64,000 bases of DNA, from assembly GCA_002719955.1 (NCBI GenBank), contig PBFW01000026.1:124001-188000 (forward strand), written 5' to 3'. A program made the position numbers and the translations under genes. The DNA comes from Deltaproteobacteria bacterium (GTDB lineage: Bacteria > Myxococcota_A > UBA9160 > UBA4427). The notes under the pieces are model-generated. The model ran no database searches, was not told the origin of the DNA, and was given only the letters and a program-made list of their open reading frames with translations. Shown here one piece after another: positions 34,074-43,520 of the stretch; the first letter of the stretch is position 1; each line of letters starts with the position of its first letter.

Positions 34074-35072
34074 GTGCTCGATCTACCCCGTCTGCAGCGC
34101 CTGAAATTCGTTAGGCGGCCCTTCTCCCAGCGATTCTTCGGGCAATTTCTACACGCGAACTACTGCTGGTTTCCCGGCGTGGAGCTCCCCCTCGAGAATC
34201 CGGAGCGGATCCCCGACGAGCCGGTCCTCTTCGCGATGAACCACACGGATCGATACAACTATTTTCCCTTTCAATATACGCTGTGGAAGAAATTCGACCG
34301 ATTCACAGCGACCTGGGTCAAGGGTAAATATTACGAGAACGGCCTGCTCGCCCGATTCATGGAGAGCATGTTCCAGCTTCCGACGGTCTCGCGGGGTTAT
34401 CTGATCACACGCGACTTCGTGTCGGTTCTCGGTCGAATGCCGACCGCTCTGGAATACACACTCCTGCGGGAGGCGGTTGACGCTAGGGCGGTCGGTGAGG
34501 CGGGGACGCTGCCGGTGCCTCCGGATGTTCCGGAGATGTTGCTGCGCAAACGGCGCAATCCCCTTGGCGTGGCGCATGATCCCGAGGAGGCGGACTACGC
34601 CGACTATATCTGCACCCTCTTTCACGCGATGATGAGGCGATTCGTCGAACTCAACCGCGAGGCGTGCGATGTCGGCCTCGACCTGTTGGTTTTTCCGCAG
34701 GGGACACGCTCGACTCGCCTATTGCCGGGTCATACCGGAATCGCCCAGATGGCCCTCCATCTAGAGATTCCGATCGTCCCCATCGGCTGCAACGGGTCGG
34801 ATCACGTATATCCGGGCGGCTCACCCTTTGGCAAGAAGGGGCGCATCACGTATCGGGTGGGTGATCCGATACATTATTCAGATCTCGCTGCTTTCCATAT
34901 CGAGGAAGACTACGCGCCTTTCTCAGCGACCGCGGAACGCGACTTCTCCGAACAATTCAAAGCCGTCGCAGCGCTGGTGACCGACAGAATCGAATCGATG
35001 CTCGATTCCGAGTATCAGCGCAACCCGAAAGCGGAATCCGCCGAGGAGCGGGGCGCGGAACGCTTCGTGTAG
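34074..35072 (+). CDS. Acyltransferase of the PlsC/LPLAT type
   Basis: 332 residues from GTG 34074, just after the mobA stop; GGTGGAG lies about 10 nt upstream. The acyltransferase motif I is NHTDRYNYF, where the usual H-x4-D has Asn in the Asp position but an Asp two residues after His. Motif III is LVFPQGTRSTR (normally FPEGTRS, so Glu is Gln). PIVPIGCNGSDH matches motif IV. The central region contains an insertion (about 140-190). It probably acylates a lysophospholipid or similar acceptor at the inner membrane; the altered motifs leave activity open. Position after mobA looks like transcriptional read-through rather than a functional link. Confidence 0.75.
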   Translation: MLDLPRLQRLKFVRRPFSQRFFGQFLHANYCWFPGVELPLENPERIPDEPVLFAMNHTDRYNYFPFQYTLWKKFDRFTATWVKGKYYENGLLARFMESMFQLPTVSRGYLITRDFVSVLGRMPTALEYTLLREAVDARAVGEAGTLPVPPDVPEMLLRKRRNPLGVAHDPEEADYADYICTLFHAMMRRFVELNREACDVGLDLLVFPQGTRSTRLLPGHTGIAQMALHLEIPIVPIGCNGSDHVYPGGSPFGKKGRITYRVGDPIHYSDLAAFHIEEDYAPFSATAERDFSEQFKAVAALVTDRIESMLDSEYQRNPKAESAEERGAERFV

Positions 35073-35083
35073 GGCGATGCCGC

Positions 35084-35605
35084 CTAGCGTTTTCGTCGCG
35101 GCGCGGTCCGTCGAAGGCGCTCGACCGTATCGGAAGTGCGTTCACCGCGCACGATTGATAGCCGCACGACCCGCCCCCCCCAACTTTCCACGTCCTCGGC
35201 ACCGACGATCTCGTCTCTTGCCCAATCCCCCCCCTTGGCAAGAATCTCCGGACGAATCGCGCGGATCGCGCGAATCGGTGTCGCTCCGCCGAAACCCACG
35301 ACCCAGTCCACGCAGGCGAGGGCGGCGACGACTTCCATTCGTGTTCGCGCGGGTTGGATTGGGCGGTCGGGACCCTTCTGCCGGCGTACCCCCGCGTCCA
35401 GATTCACCGCGACGACCAGGCGATCCCCGCAGCGACGCGCCTCTTCCAGGCTGCGGACGTGGCCCAAGTGGAGTAAGTCGAAGCAGCCGTTGGTGAAGGC
35501 GATGCACTCGCCGCGATTGCGGGCACGTGCTGTGAGCTGTGTTGCGACGCCGAGCGCAACGATCTTTGCGCGGGCGCGTACCGGGCTGCCCGTTCGGTTG
35601 CTCAT
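35084..35605 (-). CDS. rfaE2: Heptose-1-phosphate adenylyltransferase (RfaE2)
   Basis: 173 residues from ATG 35605. A cytidylyltransferase-fold enzyme: FTNGCFDLLHLGHVRSLEEA contains the nucleotide-binding HxGH motif; VVAVNLDAGVRRQKGPDRPI and AKGGDWARDEIVGAE follow as in the C-terminal domain of HldE. It adds AMP to D-glycero-beta-D-manno-heptose 1-phosphate, making ADP-heptose for lipopolysaccharide core. It is the stand-alone form without the kinase domain. Its start overlaps the stop of the AsmA-like gene (ATGA). Confidence 0.9.
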   Translation of the reverse strand: MSNRTGSPVRARAKIVALGVATQLTARARNRGECIAFTNGCFDLLHLGHVRSLEEARRCGDRLVVAVNLDAGVRRQKGPDRPIQPARTRMEVVAALACVDWVVGFGGATPIRAIRAIRPEILAKGGDWARDEIVGAEDVESWGGRVVRLSIVRGERTSDTVERLRRTAPRRKR

Positions 35606-38286
35606 GAATCGCCGACCGTTCGATCGAAGAGAAAACGCAGGGCCTTGAAAGGGGCCTTGATGGCACTCGGAACACCGGTCATGAGCGACTGCAGGGGCAA
35701 CGCCTCGACATTCGGTTCGCTGATCGCCCCGTCGACCTCGAAATAGGTTCCGATCAGGCCGCGTTCGGAGCCGGGCAAAAAGAATCGCAATACCGGCAGA
35801 CTCTCGAGGATCTGGCTGGGCTGGCGGAAGAGGAAGATGCCGACGACCGCTCGGATCGTGCTCGGGCGCTCGTTCGTATCGATATTGGCACGTGCGAAGA
35901 CCCGCAGCGGACCTTCGATCTCGAAATCGGCGACGCTGACCTTGCCATGACTGAATTCGAAGGAGCCGGTCATGGTCTCGTATTGCAGGTCGCCCTGGTC
36001 GGCGAAGGGATTGAATCCCTCCGTCGCCTTTGCGAGACGGAGCATCAACGGAAGGTTCGTGTAGACACGCCCCCCACTCGCCTCCGCACGGACGCGGCCA
36101 TCGAGTTCCGCGGCGAAGGGCTTGTCGGGTCGCACTCGCCCGACGAGCGATCCCGTTGCGCCGATCGCGCCCGTGGCGAGGTCGGCCGGCAGAGCGACGA
36201 AGGGGCCGACTTCCGCCAGGCGCCCGTCGGTCAGGGCAAAGCTTGTGTCGAAGCCGATCGAATCGGCGGCGGTCAGCTCGAGCGTCATGCGGGCGGCGAT
36301 CGTTCCCTGGTGGGCGAGCTCGATTTTCAGATCGTCGCCGATCAGATTCGGGCCCTCCAAACGAAAACGTCCGCTGCCCTTCTCGAAGGGCAGCCAACGT
36401 CGCGGACGAAACTCCATCTCGAAGCGGCCCGATCCCCAGCGATCGGCGACGGGGGCACTCGGCGTTGGCTCTTCGACCTCCGGTGGTGGGCCCAGGGTGA
36501 GGGTCGCGGAGACGCTCGGGGCGACCGGGTCGTTGAACCAGACGATCTCACCTGACACGGCGGCTCCTCCCCAGCTGCCCTCGCGGATATTGATCTCGAG
36601 GCCGCGCCGAAGCGGCTCGACCAGCACGCGCAGACCTCGTAGCGGCCAGCGGAAGATCGGGTGCTCGAGTCGGTCGATGGCGAGGGCGATCGCCTTGATC
36701 GGTGGTAGTGCGTTCGGGTTTCGTGGTTTGATGATCTCGGAGAGAGCTCTGATCCCCGGGGTCGCGGGGGGGCTCAGGGCAATTTTGCGGGCGGAGGCAT
36801 TCGTTCGAACGAGATGCGAGACGCCGTTGATGACGGCGTTGATCTGGGGGAGCGGTCGACCTCGGAAGATCGCGTTGCCATTTCGAAAGATGAGCTGATC
36901 CCCGGCCCACTCGACTTCGCCCGCGAGCTTCTCGAGCTGATCGTTGGGTCCGGAAGCGACCGTGACCTCGTCGAAAGCGCCGCTGAGGACGAATCCGGTC
37001 GGAAGTTCGAGCGCGCGGCCATCGGCGAGGGCCTGCCAGCGCTCGAGCGGTGCCGTTCCAGCGGCTTCGATGGTTCGAATATGTCCGGATTGCACGCGCT
37101 CGGTCAATCGCACGATGGTGAGCGCGGTCTTCGATTCCGTCTCCAGCGAGCGAGCGTAGGAGGCGACGTCCTCGAGGCGAAGGCTCTGTGTGCGCGACTC
37201 GATCCGGGTAGGGGAGGCGGGCCGAATCGGTCTCTGGATCGCCCCCTTCAAGTCGACTCCAGAACCGTCGCCCTCCAGGTGGGCCGAAATCAGCTGAACC
37301 TCGTAGGGGTCGATCACGAGTTCCGCCGAGACTTCCACCAGGTCGTGTTCGAGGCGCGTCCGCGAGCGTCGCAGGGTGATCTGGGCGTCTTCCACCCGAC
37401 CCGAGATCGAGACCCGGTGCAGACCGGCGGGTTCGGTCTCGAGTCGGAGACGCACGTCGAGCGTACCGGCCAGGCCCTCGATCCCCTCGACGAAGGCCAG
37501 CGGTGTCTCGGCGGCGGCGAGTGGAATTCGGGACAACTCGAGCGACCAGACGAAATGCTTGCCCTCGTCCCGTCGGATGTCGACCTCGAAGGGGAAAGGC
37601 ACGTGCTCGCCATCGACGAAGACACCGCTCCATTCGACGGCGATCGCGTCCGAGAGCCAATTGCGAACGGCGAGTCCATTGAAGAGCTCGATGCGCAGGC
37701 TGCGAGGGCCGCTGCCGGCGTTCGCGTTGCTTCCATCCACCCAGCTGAGGGTGCCGTCGAGAACCTCGATTCTGTCGGCGGCGCGAATGCGATCGGCGAA
37801 GGCCGAGGCCGAGAGATCGAGGGCGGCCAGGCGCGCGAAGATCTGCTCCATTTCTGAGCGATCGTCGAGCCCCTCGTCCGGATAGGGGGAAATCGGCAGC
37901 AGGGGCAGCCCGACGAAGGAGCCATCCTCGCCCTTCACGATTCGCACGTGGGGACCCTCGAGGATCAGTGTGCTCAGCTCCAGTCGGCCGATCAAGAGCG
38001 CGACCAGGTCCACCCACGCGAGCACTCTGCGGGCGCGCAGCGCCGGGGGGGCGCCCGGCGTCGGGCTGGGGTAGGCGGAGACATCGCGGGCCTCGACGAG
38101 GACTCCGTTCTCCCAACGCACGTCGACCTCGCCGATTTCGACCGGTCCCTCGAGGAGTCGGCTCAGCTGAATCTCGATTTCACGATCTAAAAGGCGCGTG
38201 CCCAGGCCGGAGGACACGAGGTAGCCGGCGACAGCACCGACGAGGACCACGGTCAGCCAGAACAGGCGCAGCCAGCTACGCCGCAC
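35602..38286 (-). CDS. AsmA/YhdP-like large envelope protein
   Basis: About 894 residues from GTG 38286, which puts one hydrophobic segment (LRLFWLTVVLVGAVAGYLV) at the very N-terminus as a signal anchor. The rest is a long series of amphipathic beta-strands with AsmA/DUF3971-type features: LLEGPVEIGEVDVRWENGVL near the start, and a C-terminal AsmA-like block (GKVSVADFEIEGPLRVFARA, then GTYFEVDGAISEPNVEALPL). Proteins of this group bridge inner and outer membranes and move phospholipids. It overlaps rfaE2, so a common role in outer-membrane build-up is reasonable. Start codon uncertain. Confidence 0.8.
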   Translation of the reverse strand: MRRSWLRLFWLTVVLVGAVAGYLVSSGLGTRLLDREIEIQLSRLLEGPVEIGEVDVRWENGVLVEARDVSAYPSPTPGAPPALRARRVLAWVDLVALLIGRLELSTLILEGPHVRIVKGEDGSFVGLPLLPISPYPDEGLDDRSEMEQIFARLAALDLSASAFADRIRAADRIEVLDGTLSWVDGSNANAGSGPRSLRIELFNGLAVRNWLSDAIAVEWSGVFVDGEHVPFPFEVDIRRDEGKHFVWSLELSRIPLAAAETPLAFVEGIEGLAGTLDVRLRLETEPAGLHRVSISGRVEDAQITLRRSRTRLEHDLVEVSAELVIDPYEVQLISAHLEGDGSGVDLKGAIQRPIRPASPTRIESRTQSLRLEDVASYARSLETESKTALTIVRLTERVQSGHIRTIEAAGTAPLERWQALADGRALELPTGFVLSGAFDEVTVASGPNDQLEKLAGEVEWAGDQLIFRNGNAIFRGRPLPQINAVINGVSHLVRTNASARKIALSPPATPGIRALSEIIKPRNPNALPPIKAIALAIDRLEHPIFRWPLRGLRVLVEPLRRGLEINIREGSWGGAAVSGEIVWFNDPVAPSVSATLTLGPPPEVEEPTPSAPVADRWGSGRFEMEFRPRRWLPFEKGSGRFRLEGPNLIGDDLKIELAHQGTIAARMTLELTAADSIGFDTSFALTDGRLAEVGPFVALPADLATGAIGATGSLVGRVRPDKPFAAELDGRVRAEASGGRVYTNLPLMLRLAKATEGFNPFADQGDLQYETMTGSFEFSHGKVSVADFEIEGPLRVFARANIDTNERPSTIRAVVGIFLFRQPSQILESLPVLRFFLPGSERGLIGTYFEVDGAISEPNVEALPLQSLMTGVPSAIKAPFKALRFLFDRTVGDS

Positions 38287-38619
38287 CCGAATTCCCCCAT
38301 TATTCCGCGTCAAAGCTAGCAAAGCGCCCGCTTGGAGCCGTCTCCGGACCCCGAGAGCCCGATTCCATTGAGTTGCGCATCCGTGAACCCTCATTTCATG
38401 TCAATGAGGTATCTCGGACGTGAGTTCAATGCCCGCATGTCGCCGGTTCCGCGCGAGTCCTCTGCATCGGCACCCGATACGCGGTCGCCCCCCCAAAAAT
38501 GCTCCCAACTCCATGAATTAACTCAAGGAATCGTCCGGGTGGGTCGAATCCCCAATCGATTCAAACGACATACTTCGGGAGTGATTTCCGGAGTTTCGGA
38601 TGACGGGAGTGTGATTGTG
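38287..38619. other. Divergent intergenic region upstream of the XRE regulator
   Basis: About 330 bp. Open frames here lack protein character. Near the regulator gene two copies of CGGGAGTG occur (around 38575 and 38603), the second serving as its ribosome-binding site. A GAATC/GATTC inverted pair lies near 38545-38562. Any of these could be an operator; none is convincing alone. Confidence 0.4.
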
Positions 38620-38877
38620 ATGGAACCGATGGACGCTCAGGAAGAGCGCGTACCAAACCGTGTAAGAGAGCTTCGCGAGAACAAACTCATGACGCAGGCC
38701 CAGCTTGCTCGAAAAGCCAAGGTGGCTCTGCGCACGATTCATAGCGTTGAGAAGGGGATGAACTGCCGCATGGACACCAAGCGCAAGATCCTTCTCGCGC
38801 TCGGCCTCGGCTTCGAGGACAAGGACCAGGTCTTCCCGCCGGTCCGTCGGTCGAGGAGCTTCATGACGATGTACTAG
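38620..38877 (+). CDS. Small XRE-type helix-turn-helix regulator
   Basis: 85 residues from ATG 38620, with GGGAG 10 nt upstream. A single helix-turn-helix domain fills most of the protein: NRVRELRENKLMTQAQLARK, KVALRTIHSVEKGMNC and RKILLALGLGFE, the lambda-repressor-like XRE fold. A short basic C-terminal tail follows. No sensor domain. It has its own terminator, so it is a monocistronic regulator; its targets are unknown. Confidence 0.85.
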   Translation: MEPMDAQEERVPNRVRELRENKLMTQAQLARKAKVALRTIHSVEKGMNCRMDTKRKILLALGLGFEDKDQVFPPVRRSRSFMTMY

Positions 38878-38935
38878 CTGCGACGTCGAATACAGGCCGA
38901 GAATGCCCGCGAGGGCGTCGGCCGAAGCTGTCTAG

Positions 38936-38964
38936 AGCGCCTGGGGAACGCCCCGGGCGCTTTT
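38936..38964 (+). terminator. Rho-independent terminator after the XRE gene
   Basis: An 11-bp GC-rich stem (38936-38946 with 38951-38961, one G-U pair), loop AACG, then TTTT at 38961-38964. Clear intrinsic terminator about 60 bp after the stop codon. Confidence 0.85.
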
Positions 38965-39061
38965 CGTTGGGGCAGCGAACACAGAACTCAGGATCCAGCC
39001 TGCTACCCTCTGGAGCCCGCTCGGCCGCTTCTCCGCGTGGCCGTCGCCCAGGAGGTGGCCC

Positions 39062-41455
39062 ATTCCGGATCGAGTCACACTGCTCGCTGATGTCGCCGAG
39101 ATCGTGTCCCGCTCACACGATCTGCGAGAAACCCTTGCCAACGTCACCGACCTCGTTTCGAAACGCCTCGACGCCGACGTCTGCTCGGTCTACACGGTCG
39201 ATGCTGGGCAGCAGAAGCTGCTGCTCTCCTCGACGATGGGCCTGGAATCCGACGCGGTGGGCCATGTGGCGATGCAGATCGGAGAGGGGCTCGTCGGCCT
39301 GGCGGCGGAAAGTGGCGAGCCGATCGCGATCGAGGACGCCAAGACCCATCCCAGTTATCGCTATTTCCCCGAAACCGGCGAGGAGCGCTTCGCGTCTCTC
39401 CTCGCTGCTCCGATGATCGTTCAGGGCTCCGTGATCGGTGTGATCGTCATCCAGACGGTCGAGCCCCGGCGCTTCGACGAGCCGGACGTGGAACTCCTCC
39501 AGACCTGCGCGTCGCTGCTGGCGCCGGTCGTGATCAACGCGCAGTTGCTTGCGTTGATGACGACCCCGGATGAGGCACGCGGATCCGTCGTCGCCCAGAT
39601 CGTGGGGGCGCAGGGGACGCGCGGGCGTGACGAACAATTGCGGAACAGGGGTCCGCGCGAAGAGAAGAATGTCACGCTCCGCGGTCTGGCGACGGCACGG
39701 GGTGTTGCGATCGGGCCGATCTTCCGGATGGACAAGCCCGTCGATCTCGAGCGGGTGATCTATGAACCCCACTCGGATTCGGCCGAGGAGCATGCCGGCT
39801 TCAAGGTTGCGATGGGCGAGGCCCGGCGCGAGATCGAGGATATGCGAGACGTCGTCCGCGACCGCTTCGGTCCAGAATTCGCCGCCGTCTTCCACGCCCA
39901 GATCCAGATCCTCGAGGACAAGGGCTTCGTGTCGAATGTGGACCACGCGATCGACGAGACGGGAAATGCACGTCTCGCCCTGCGCGATGTCCTCGAGAGC
40001 TATCGGCGGACTTTCGAACGGATCGAAGATCCGTATTTTCGCGAGCGCGGGATCGATATCGCGGACGTCGGGAATCGCGTGATGGAGCGGCTGCTTGGCC
40101 TGCGCGAACACCTCGAGCCGATGGGGCGTGGATCCGTTGTCGTCGTGGATCAGCTCCTGCCCGCGATCTTCGCGCAACTCGAGATGGACAAGGTCGCGGC
40201 GATCGTCGCGGAGCATGGCGGGCAGACCTCCCATGGTGTGATCTTCGCGCGAACCCTCGAAATACCGGCGGTGACCGGTGCGGCGGGCTTGTTGGAAGAG
40301 GCCCGGGAGGGCGAGCAGGCGATCGTCGACGGGGCGGGGGGCACCATCTACCTCTCACCCGACGAGGCGCTGACGAGGGAATTCGAGCAGGCTCAGCACA
40401 ACTACGAGGTCGCAGTGGAGCACCTCGATGCGATGCGGGAGCGACCCGCGGAGACCCTCGACGGGCGGCGTGTGAAGCTGTCCGCAAATGCTGGATTGCT
40501 CGCGGATCTGCGCCTGGTCGAGAAGCACGGCGCCGAGGGTGTCGGGCTCTTCCGCACCGAGCTGCTCGCGTTGGCCCATCGCGGTTTTCCCAGCGAGGAG
40601 GAGCAGGAACAGCTCTACGCTCGCGTCGCCCAGACCCTCGATCCGCGCATCGTCACTTTTAGAACCCTTGATTTGGGCGGCGACAAGGGCATTCCCAATA
40701 TCGGTCTCGACGACGAGGAAAATCCCCAGCTCGGTTGTCGTTCCATTCGACTCACGCTCGAAAATCGTCGGCATTTTCGCGCTCAGCTGCGAGCGATCCT
40801 GCGTGCGAGCACCCTGGGTAACCTCCGGCTCCTGCTGCCGATGATCGGGAGTCTCTCGGAACTTCGAGAGGCGAAGGCGCTGATCGACGAGGTTCGCCTC
40901 GAACTCGAGCGCGAGGGAAGTCGCTTCGATCGGGATCTCGAAGTCGGCATCATGATCGAGGTTCCCTCCGCTGCGCTGACGGCCCCGGTCTTCGCCGAGG
41001 AATGCGATTTTTTCAGCATCGGTACAAACGATCTCACCCAGTACACGCTGGCCGTCGATCGCGGGAACGAGCGCGTCGCGCATCTCTACGACCCTCTTCA
41101 CCCCGCCGTTCTGCAGCTGGTCCACATGACTGTTCGAGCGGCCGACGAGGCCGGCATCCCCGTCTCGGTATGTGGGGAGATGGCGACGAATCCGCTCTCC
41201 GTGCCGATCCTGATCGGCCTCGGGATCGGCGAATTGTCTGGCACGCCGGCTTCCGTGCCGGTCGTGAAGGAGATCATCCGGGCACTGGATTCCGGGGAGG
41301 TCGAAGCCGATGCGAGAGCCGCGCTGGTAGCGAAGACGTCCGCCGAGGTTCATGCGATCGCGGCGACGCGGCTGCGCGCGGCGAGACTGGTCGATCACCC
41401 CGATCTCGGAGAGTGGCTCGGGCAACTGCTCGACGAGGCGTTGACGCCCGCCTAG
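39062..41455 (+). CDS. ptsP: PtsP-type phosphoenolpyruvate-protein phosphotransferase (enzyme I-Ntr)
   Basis: Up to 797 residues. N-terminal GAF domain (about 20-165; DADVCSVYTVDAGQQKLLLS), then enzyme I domains: TARGVAIGPIF, the phospho-His loop in EHGGQTSHGVIFARTLEIPA, a PEP-binding barrel with EGVGLFRTELLALAHRGFPS, LDLGGDKGIPNIG, GIMIEVPSAALTAP, FFSIGTNDLTQYTLAVDRGN and VSVCGEMATNP. It passes phosphate from PEP to the NPr protein, linking nitrogen and carbon status. Start: conserved N-terminal residues (RVTLLADVAEIV) extend upstream of GTG 39104, and a perfect GGAGGT (39051-39056) lies 5 nt before an ATT at 39062, so ATT initiation is proposed; GTG 39104 is the conservative alternative. 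Confidence 0.9.
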   Translation: MPDRVTLLADVAEIVSRSHDLRETLANVTDLVSKRLDADVCSVYTVDAGQQKLLLSSTMGLESDAVGHVAMQIGEGLVGLAAESGEPIAIEDAKTHPSYRYFPETGEERFASLLAAPMIVQGSVIGVIVIQTVEPRRFDEPDVELLQTCASLLAPVVINAQLLALMTTPDEARGSVVAQIVGAQGTRGRDEQLRNRGPREEKNVTLRGLATARGVAIGPIFRMDKPVDLERVIYEPHSDSAEEHAGFKVAMGEARREIEDMRDVVRDRFGPEFAAVFHAQIQILEDKGFVSNVDHAIDETGNARLALRDVLESYRRTFERIEDPYFRERGIDIADVGNRVMERLLGLREHLEPMGRGSVVVVDQLLPAIFAQLEMDKVAAIVAEHGGQTSHGVIFARTLEIPAVTGAAGLLEEAREGEQAIVDGAGGTIYLSPDEALTREFEQAQHNYEVAVEHLDAMRERPAETLDGRRVKLSANAGLLADLRLVEKHGAEGVGLFRTELLALAHRGFPSEEEQEQLYARVAQTLDPRIVTFRTLDLGGDKGIPNIGLDDEENPQLGCRSIRLTLENRRHFRAQLRAILRASTLGNLRLLLPMIGSLSELREAKALIDEVRLELEREGSRFDRDLEVGIMIEVPSAALTAPVFAEECDFFSIGTNDLTQYTLAVDRGNERVAHLYDPLHPAVLQLVHMTVRAADEAGIPVSVCGEMATNPLSVPILIGLGIGELSGTPASVPVVKEIIRALDSGEVEADARAALVAKTSAEVHAIAATRLRAARLVDHPDLGEWLGQLLDEALTPA

Positions 41456-41536
41456 AGAACAGCGCGCACGCGGATCGCGGATGGGACGTGCTTCGGATTC
41501 GGGCGCGCCTCGCTTCGCCGACACCGCCTTTCGGGA

Positions 41537-42253
41537 TCAGAGAAGACGGCCATCGGCTTCGTGATGCAGGGCGACGAGCACTTCGTCGAGTCGGCGCGCC
41601 AGCGCCTGTTCGCCGGAATCGTCCTGCGCCGTCTCGGAATCGGCTCTCAGCGGCTGGCCGTACGCACACACCACCCGGGCGAAGGGCAGGGGGATCAGGC
41701 TGCGGTCCCAGCTTTTCAATCGAAGCGCGGGCCGCGCCGAGAACGCGACCGGTTGGATCGGACGTTCGGCCAGGCGCGCCAGGGTGATGATGCCCGTCTT
41801 CGCGACGCGCGCGGGGCCGCGCGGGCCGTCCACCAGGACGGCGACCGTCGTTTCGTCGCCGAGTTGGCGAAGCAGCCCGCGAAGCGCCGCCGAGCCGCCG
41901 CGAGAGCTCGAGCCCCGTGCGGGATCCGCGTAGCCGAGAGCGCGCAGGGTCGCCTCGATCAGGTCACCGTCGCGGCTGCGGCTGACGGCGACGCTGTAGC
42001 CGCAGCCGCGATAGAGCCATGCACAGGGGAGCATCGACTCGTGGAAGAGGGCGGCGAGGTGGGTCGGTTCCAGGGGATCCGCCCTGCGCGGATCCGAGCC
42101 GAGCACCTCGATACGCCAGGTCGCGCCAAGGGCCCGCAGCAGGCCGGACGTCAGACATCCGAACAGCCAAAGCGAAAGGCGGCCGATCGGGCCGCGCCGG
42201 TCTGTATCGCGCGGTCGTTGCCGCGTTCGCTGGGGCGGATCCGTCTCACTCAT
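41537..42253 (-). CDS. DUF374-type lysophospholipid acyltransferase
   Basis: 238 residues. The segment HLAALFHESMLPCAWLYRG contains the acyltransferase His in the DUF374 form, followed by VAVSRSRDGDLIEATLRALG, ARGSSSRGGSAALRGLL and VAVLVDGPRGPARVAKTGII, which together are diagnostic of this KDO/lipid-A-associated acyltransferase-like family. A hydrophobic N-terminal segment (LSLWLFGCLTSGLLRALG) suggests inner-membrane association. A role in lipid A or phospholipid acylation is inferred from the family. Convergent with ptsP and divergent from ctaB. Confidence 0.85.
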   Translation of the reverse strand: MSETDPPQRTRQRPRDTDRRGPIGRLSLWLFGCLTSGLLRALGATWRIEVLGSDPRRADPLEPTHLAALFHESMLPCAWLYRGCGYSVAVSRSRDGDLIEATLRALGYADPARGSSSRGGSAALRGLLRQLGDETTVAVLVDGPRGPARVAKTGIITLARLAERPIQPVAFSARPALRLKSWDRSLIPLPFARVVCAYGQPLRADSETAQDDSGEQALARRLDEVLVALHHEADGRLL

Positions 42254-42470
42254 CGAGACGGTAGGCTAGAGTACTCGGCGGCCTCCTGGACTCGGTATTT
42301 CAGTGGGTTGAACAGACTCGGCCCGGCCCGCGCGCGTCCGTGCCGGTGCAAGACGAAAGGCCCTGTGGTACCCGTAGGCCTGTCGTCGGCGCGATCCCGA
42401 GGGGGGAGGTGCGGCTGCAAATCCAGGTCCATTTGTCCGTCGCTCGATTCTGGCGACTCGCGTGGAAAGC

Positions 42471-43349
42471 ATGAACGACTCAGCTCTCACCACCGGCCGC
42501 AACTACCTCGACCTGACGAAGCCGCGGCTCCTTCCGATGGTGCTCTTTACGGGGCTGCCGGTTCTGGGGATGGCAGCGGGCGGTTGGCCGAACGCAACAT
42601 TTAGCGTGCTCGTAATGACGGGGATCGCACTCGCTGCAGCCTCGGCGAACACGCTCAACGCCTATATCGAGCGCGAGCAGGACGCGTTGATGGAGCGCAC
42701 GAAGACCCGACCGCTGCCGGCGGGCCTGATCGAACCTCGCTCGGCGCTGCTTTTCGGTCTCGCGCTCGGCGTGATCTCGACACTCTTGCTCTATGGGGTG
42801 AGCGGCGCCGCCGCGGCCCTCGTCGGTCTCGCCAGCATTCTCTTCTACGTCTTCGTTTACACCCTCTGGCTCAAGCCGCGTTCGATCTGGAATGCTGTGA
42901 TCGGCGGGGCGGCGGGCGCGGCGGCCCCGTTGATCGCCGACGCCGCCGTCAACGGGTCGGTCGGCATCGCCGGCTGGACGCTCTTCGCGATCGTCTTTTT
43001 CTGGCAACCGCCCCATGTCTGGGCGATTGCGCTCTACCGCAAGGACGATTACCGGGCGGCGGGAATCCCGATGCCGCCCGAAGTCATCGGCGACGAAGCA
43101 ACCCGCAAGCGCGTCGTCTGGTACACCGCGGGCCTGCTCCCCGTGACCGTCGCCCCCTATTTTCTCGGGCTTGCCGGGCCGATCTATTTCGTGGTCGCGG
43201 CGGGGATGGGCGTCTGGTTCCTCTACCGCGCCTGGCGCCTCTTCGAGGAGCGGACCGAGGAAGCCGCGCAGGGGGTCTTTCGCGTCTCGCTGGTCTTCTT
43301 GTCAGCAGTCTTCCTGGCGCTTCTGGTCGACTTGCTGATCGCGTTCTAG
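42471..43349 (+). CDS. ctaB: Protoheme IX farnesyltransferase (heme O synthase)
   Basis: 292 residues from ATG 42471 (GTG 42462 is an alternative). A UbiA-family membrane prenyltransferase with nine predicted spans. The prenyl-diphosphate site is NAYIEREQDALMERTKTRPL, and the second motif region FFWQPPHVWAIALYRKDDYR is highly specific for CtaB/CyoE. It converts heme B to heme O for heme-copper oxidases, so this organism has an aerobic terminal oxidase encoded elsewhere. Oxidase subunit genes are not adjacent. Confidence 0.95.
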   Translation: MNDSALTTGRNYLDLTKPRLLPMVLFTGLPVLGMAAGGWPNATFSVLVMTGIALAAASANTLNAYIEREQDALMERTKTRPLPAGLIEPRSALLFGLALGVISTLLLYGVSGAAAALVGLASILFYVFVYTLWLKPRSIWNAVIGGAAGAAAPLIADAAVNGSVGIAGWTLFAIVFFWQPPHVWAIALYRKDDYRAAGIPMPPEVIGDEATRKRVVWYTAGLLPVTVAPYFLGLAGPIYFVVAAGMGVWFLYRAWRLFEERTEEAAQGVFRVSLVFLSAVFLALLVDLLIAF

Positions 43350-43520
43350 GCGGTCGATTCCATTTCGTGGGATCGCCGCGGTCCCACGCGGTGCACCGCT
43401 CGATTCGCGCCGTTTTTCCGACCCCCTCGATTCGATCGATTCCGTTAGGATGATCGCGCCGTATGGGGCAGCGCTCTGGATTCGGATCGCCCCGCCGCCT
43501 GCCAACCGGAGAATTCGCAC

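Noticed and set aside
38545-38615. Direct and inverted short repeats before the XRE gene
   Set aside because: Arms of only 5-8 bp, one copy doubling as the ribosome-binding site; not above chance without conservation.
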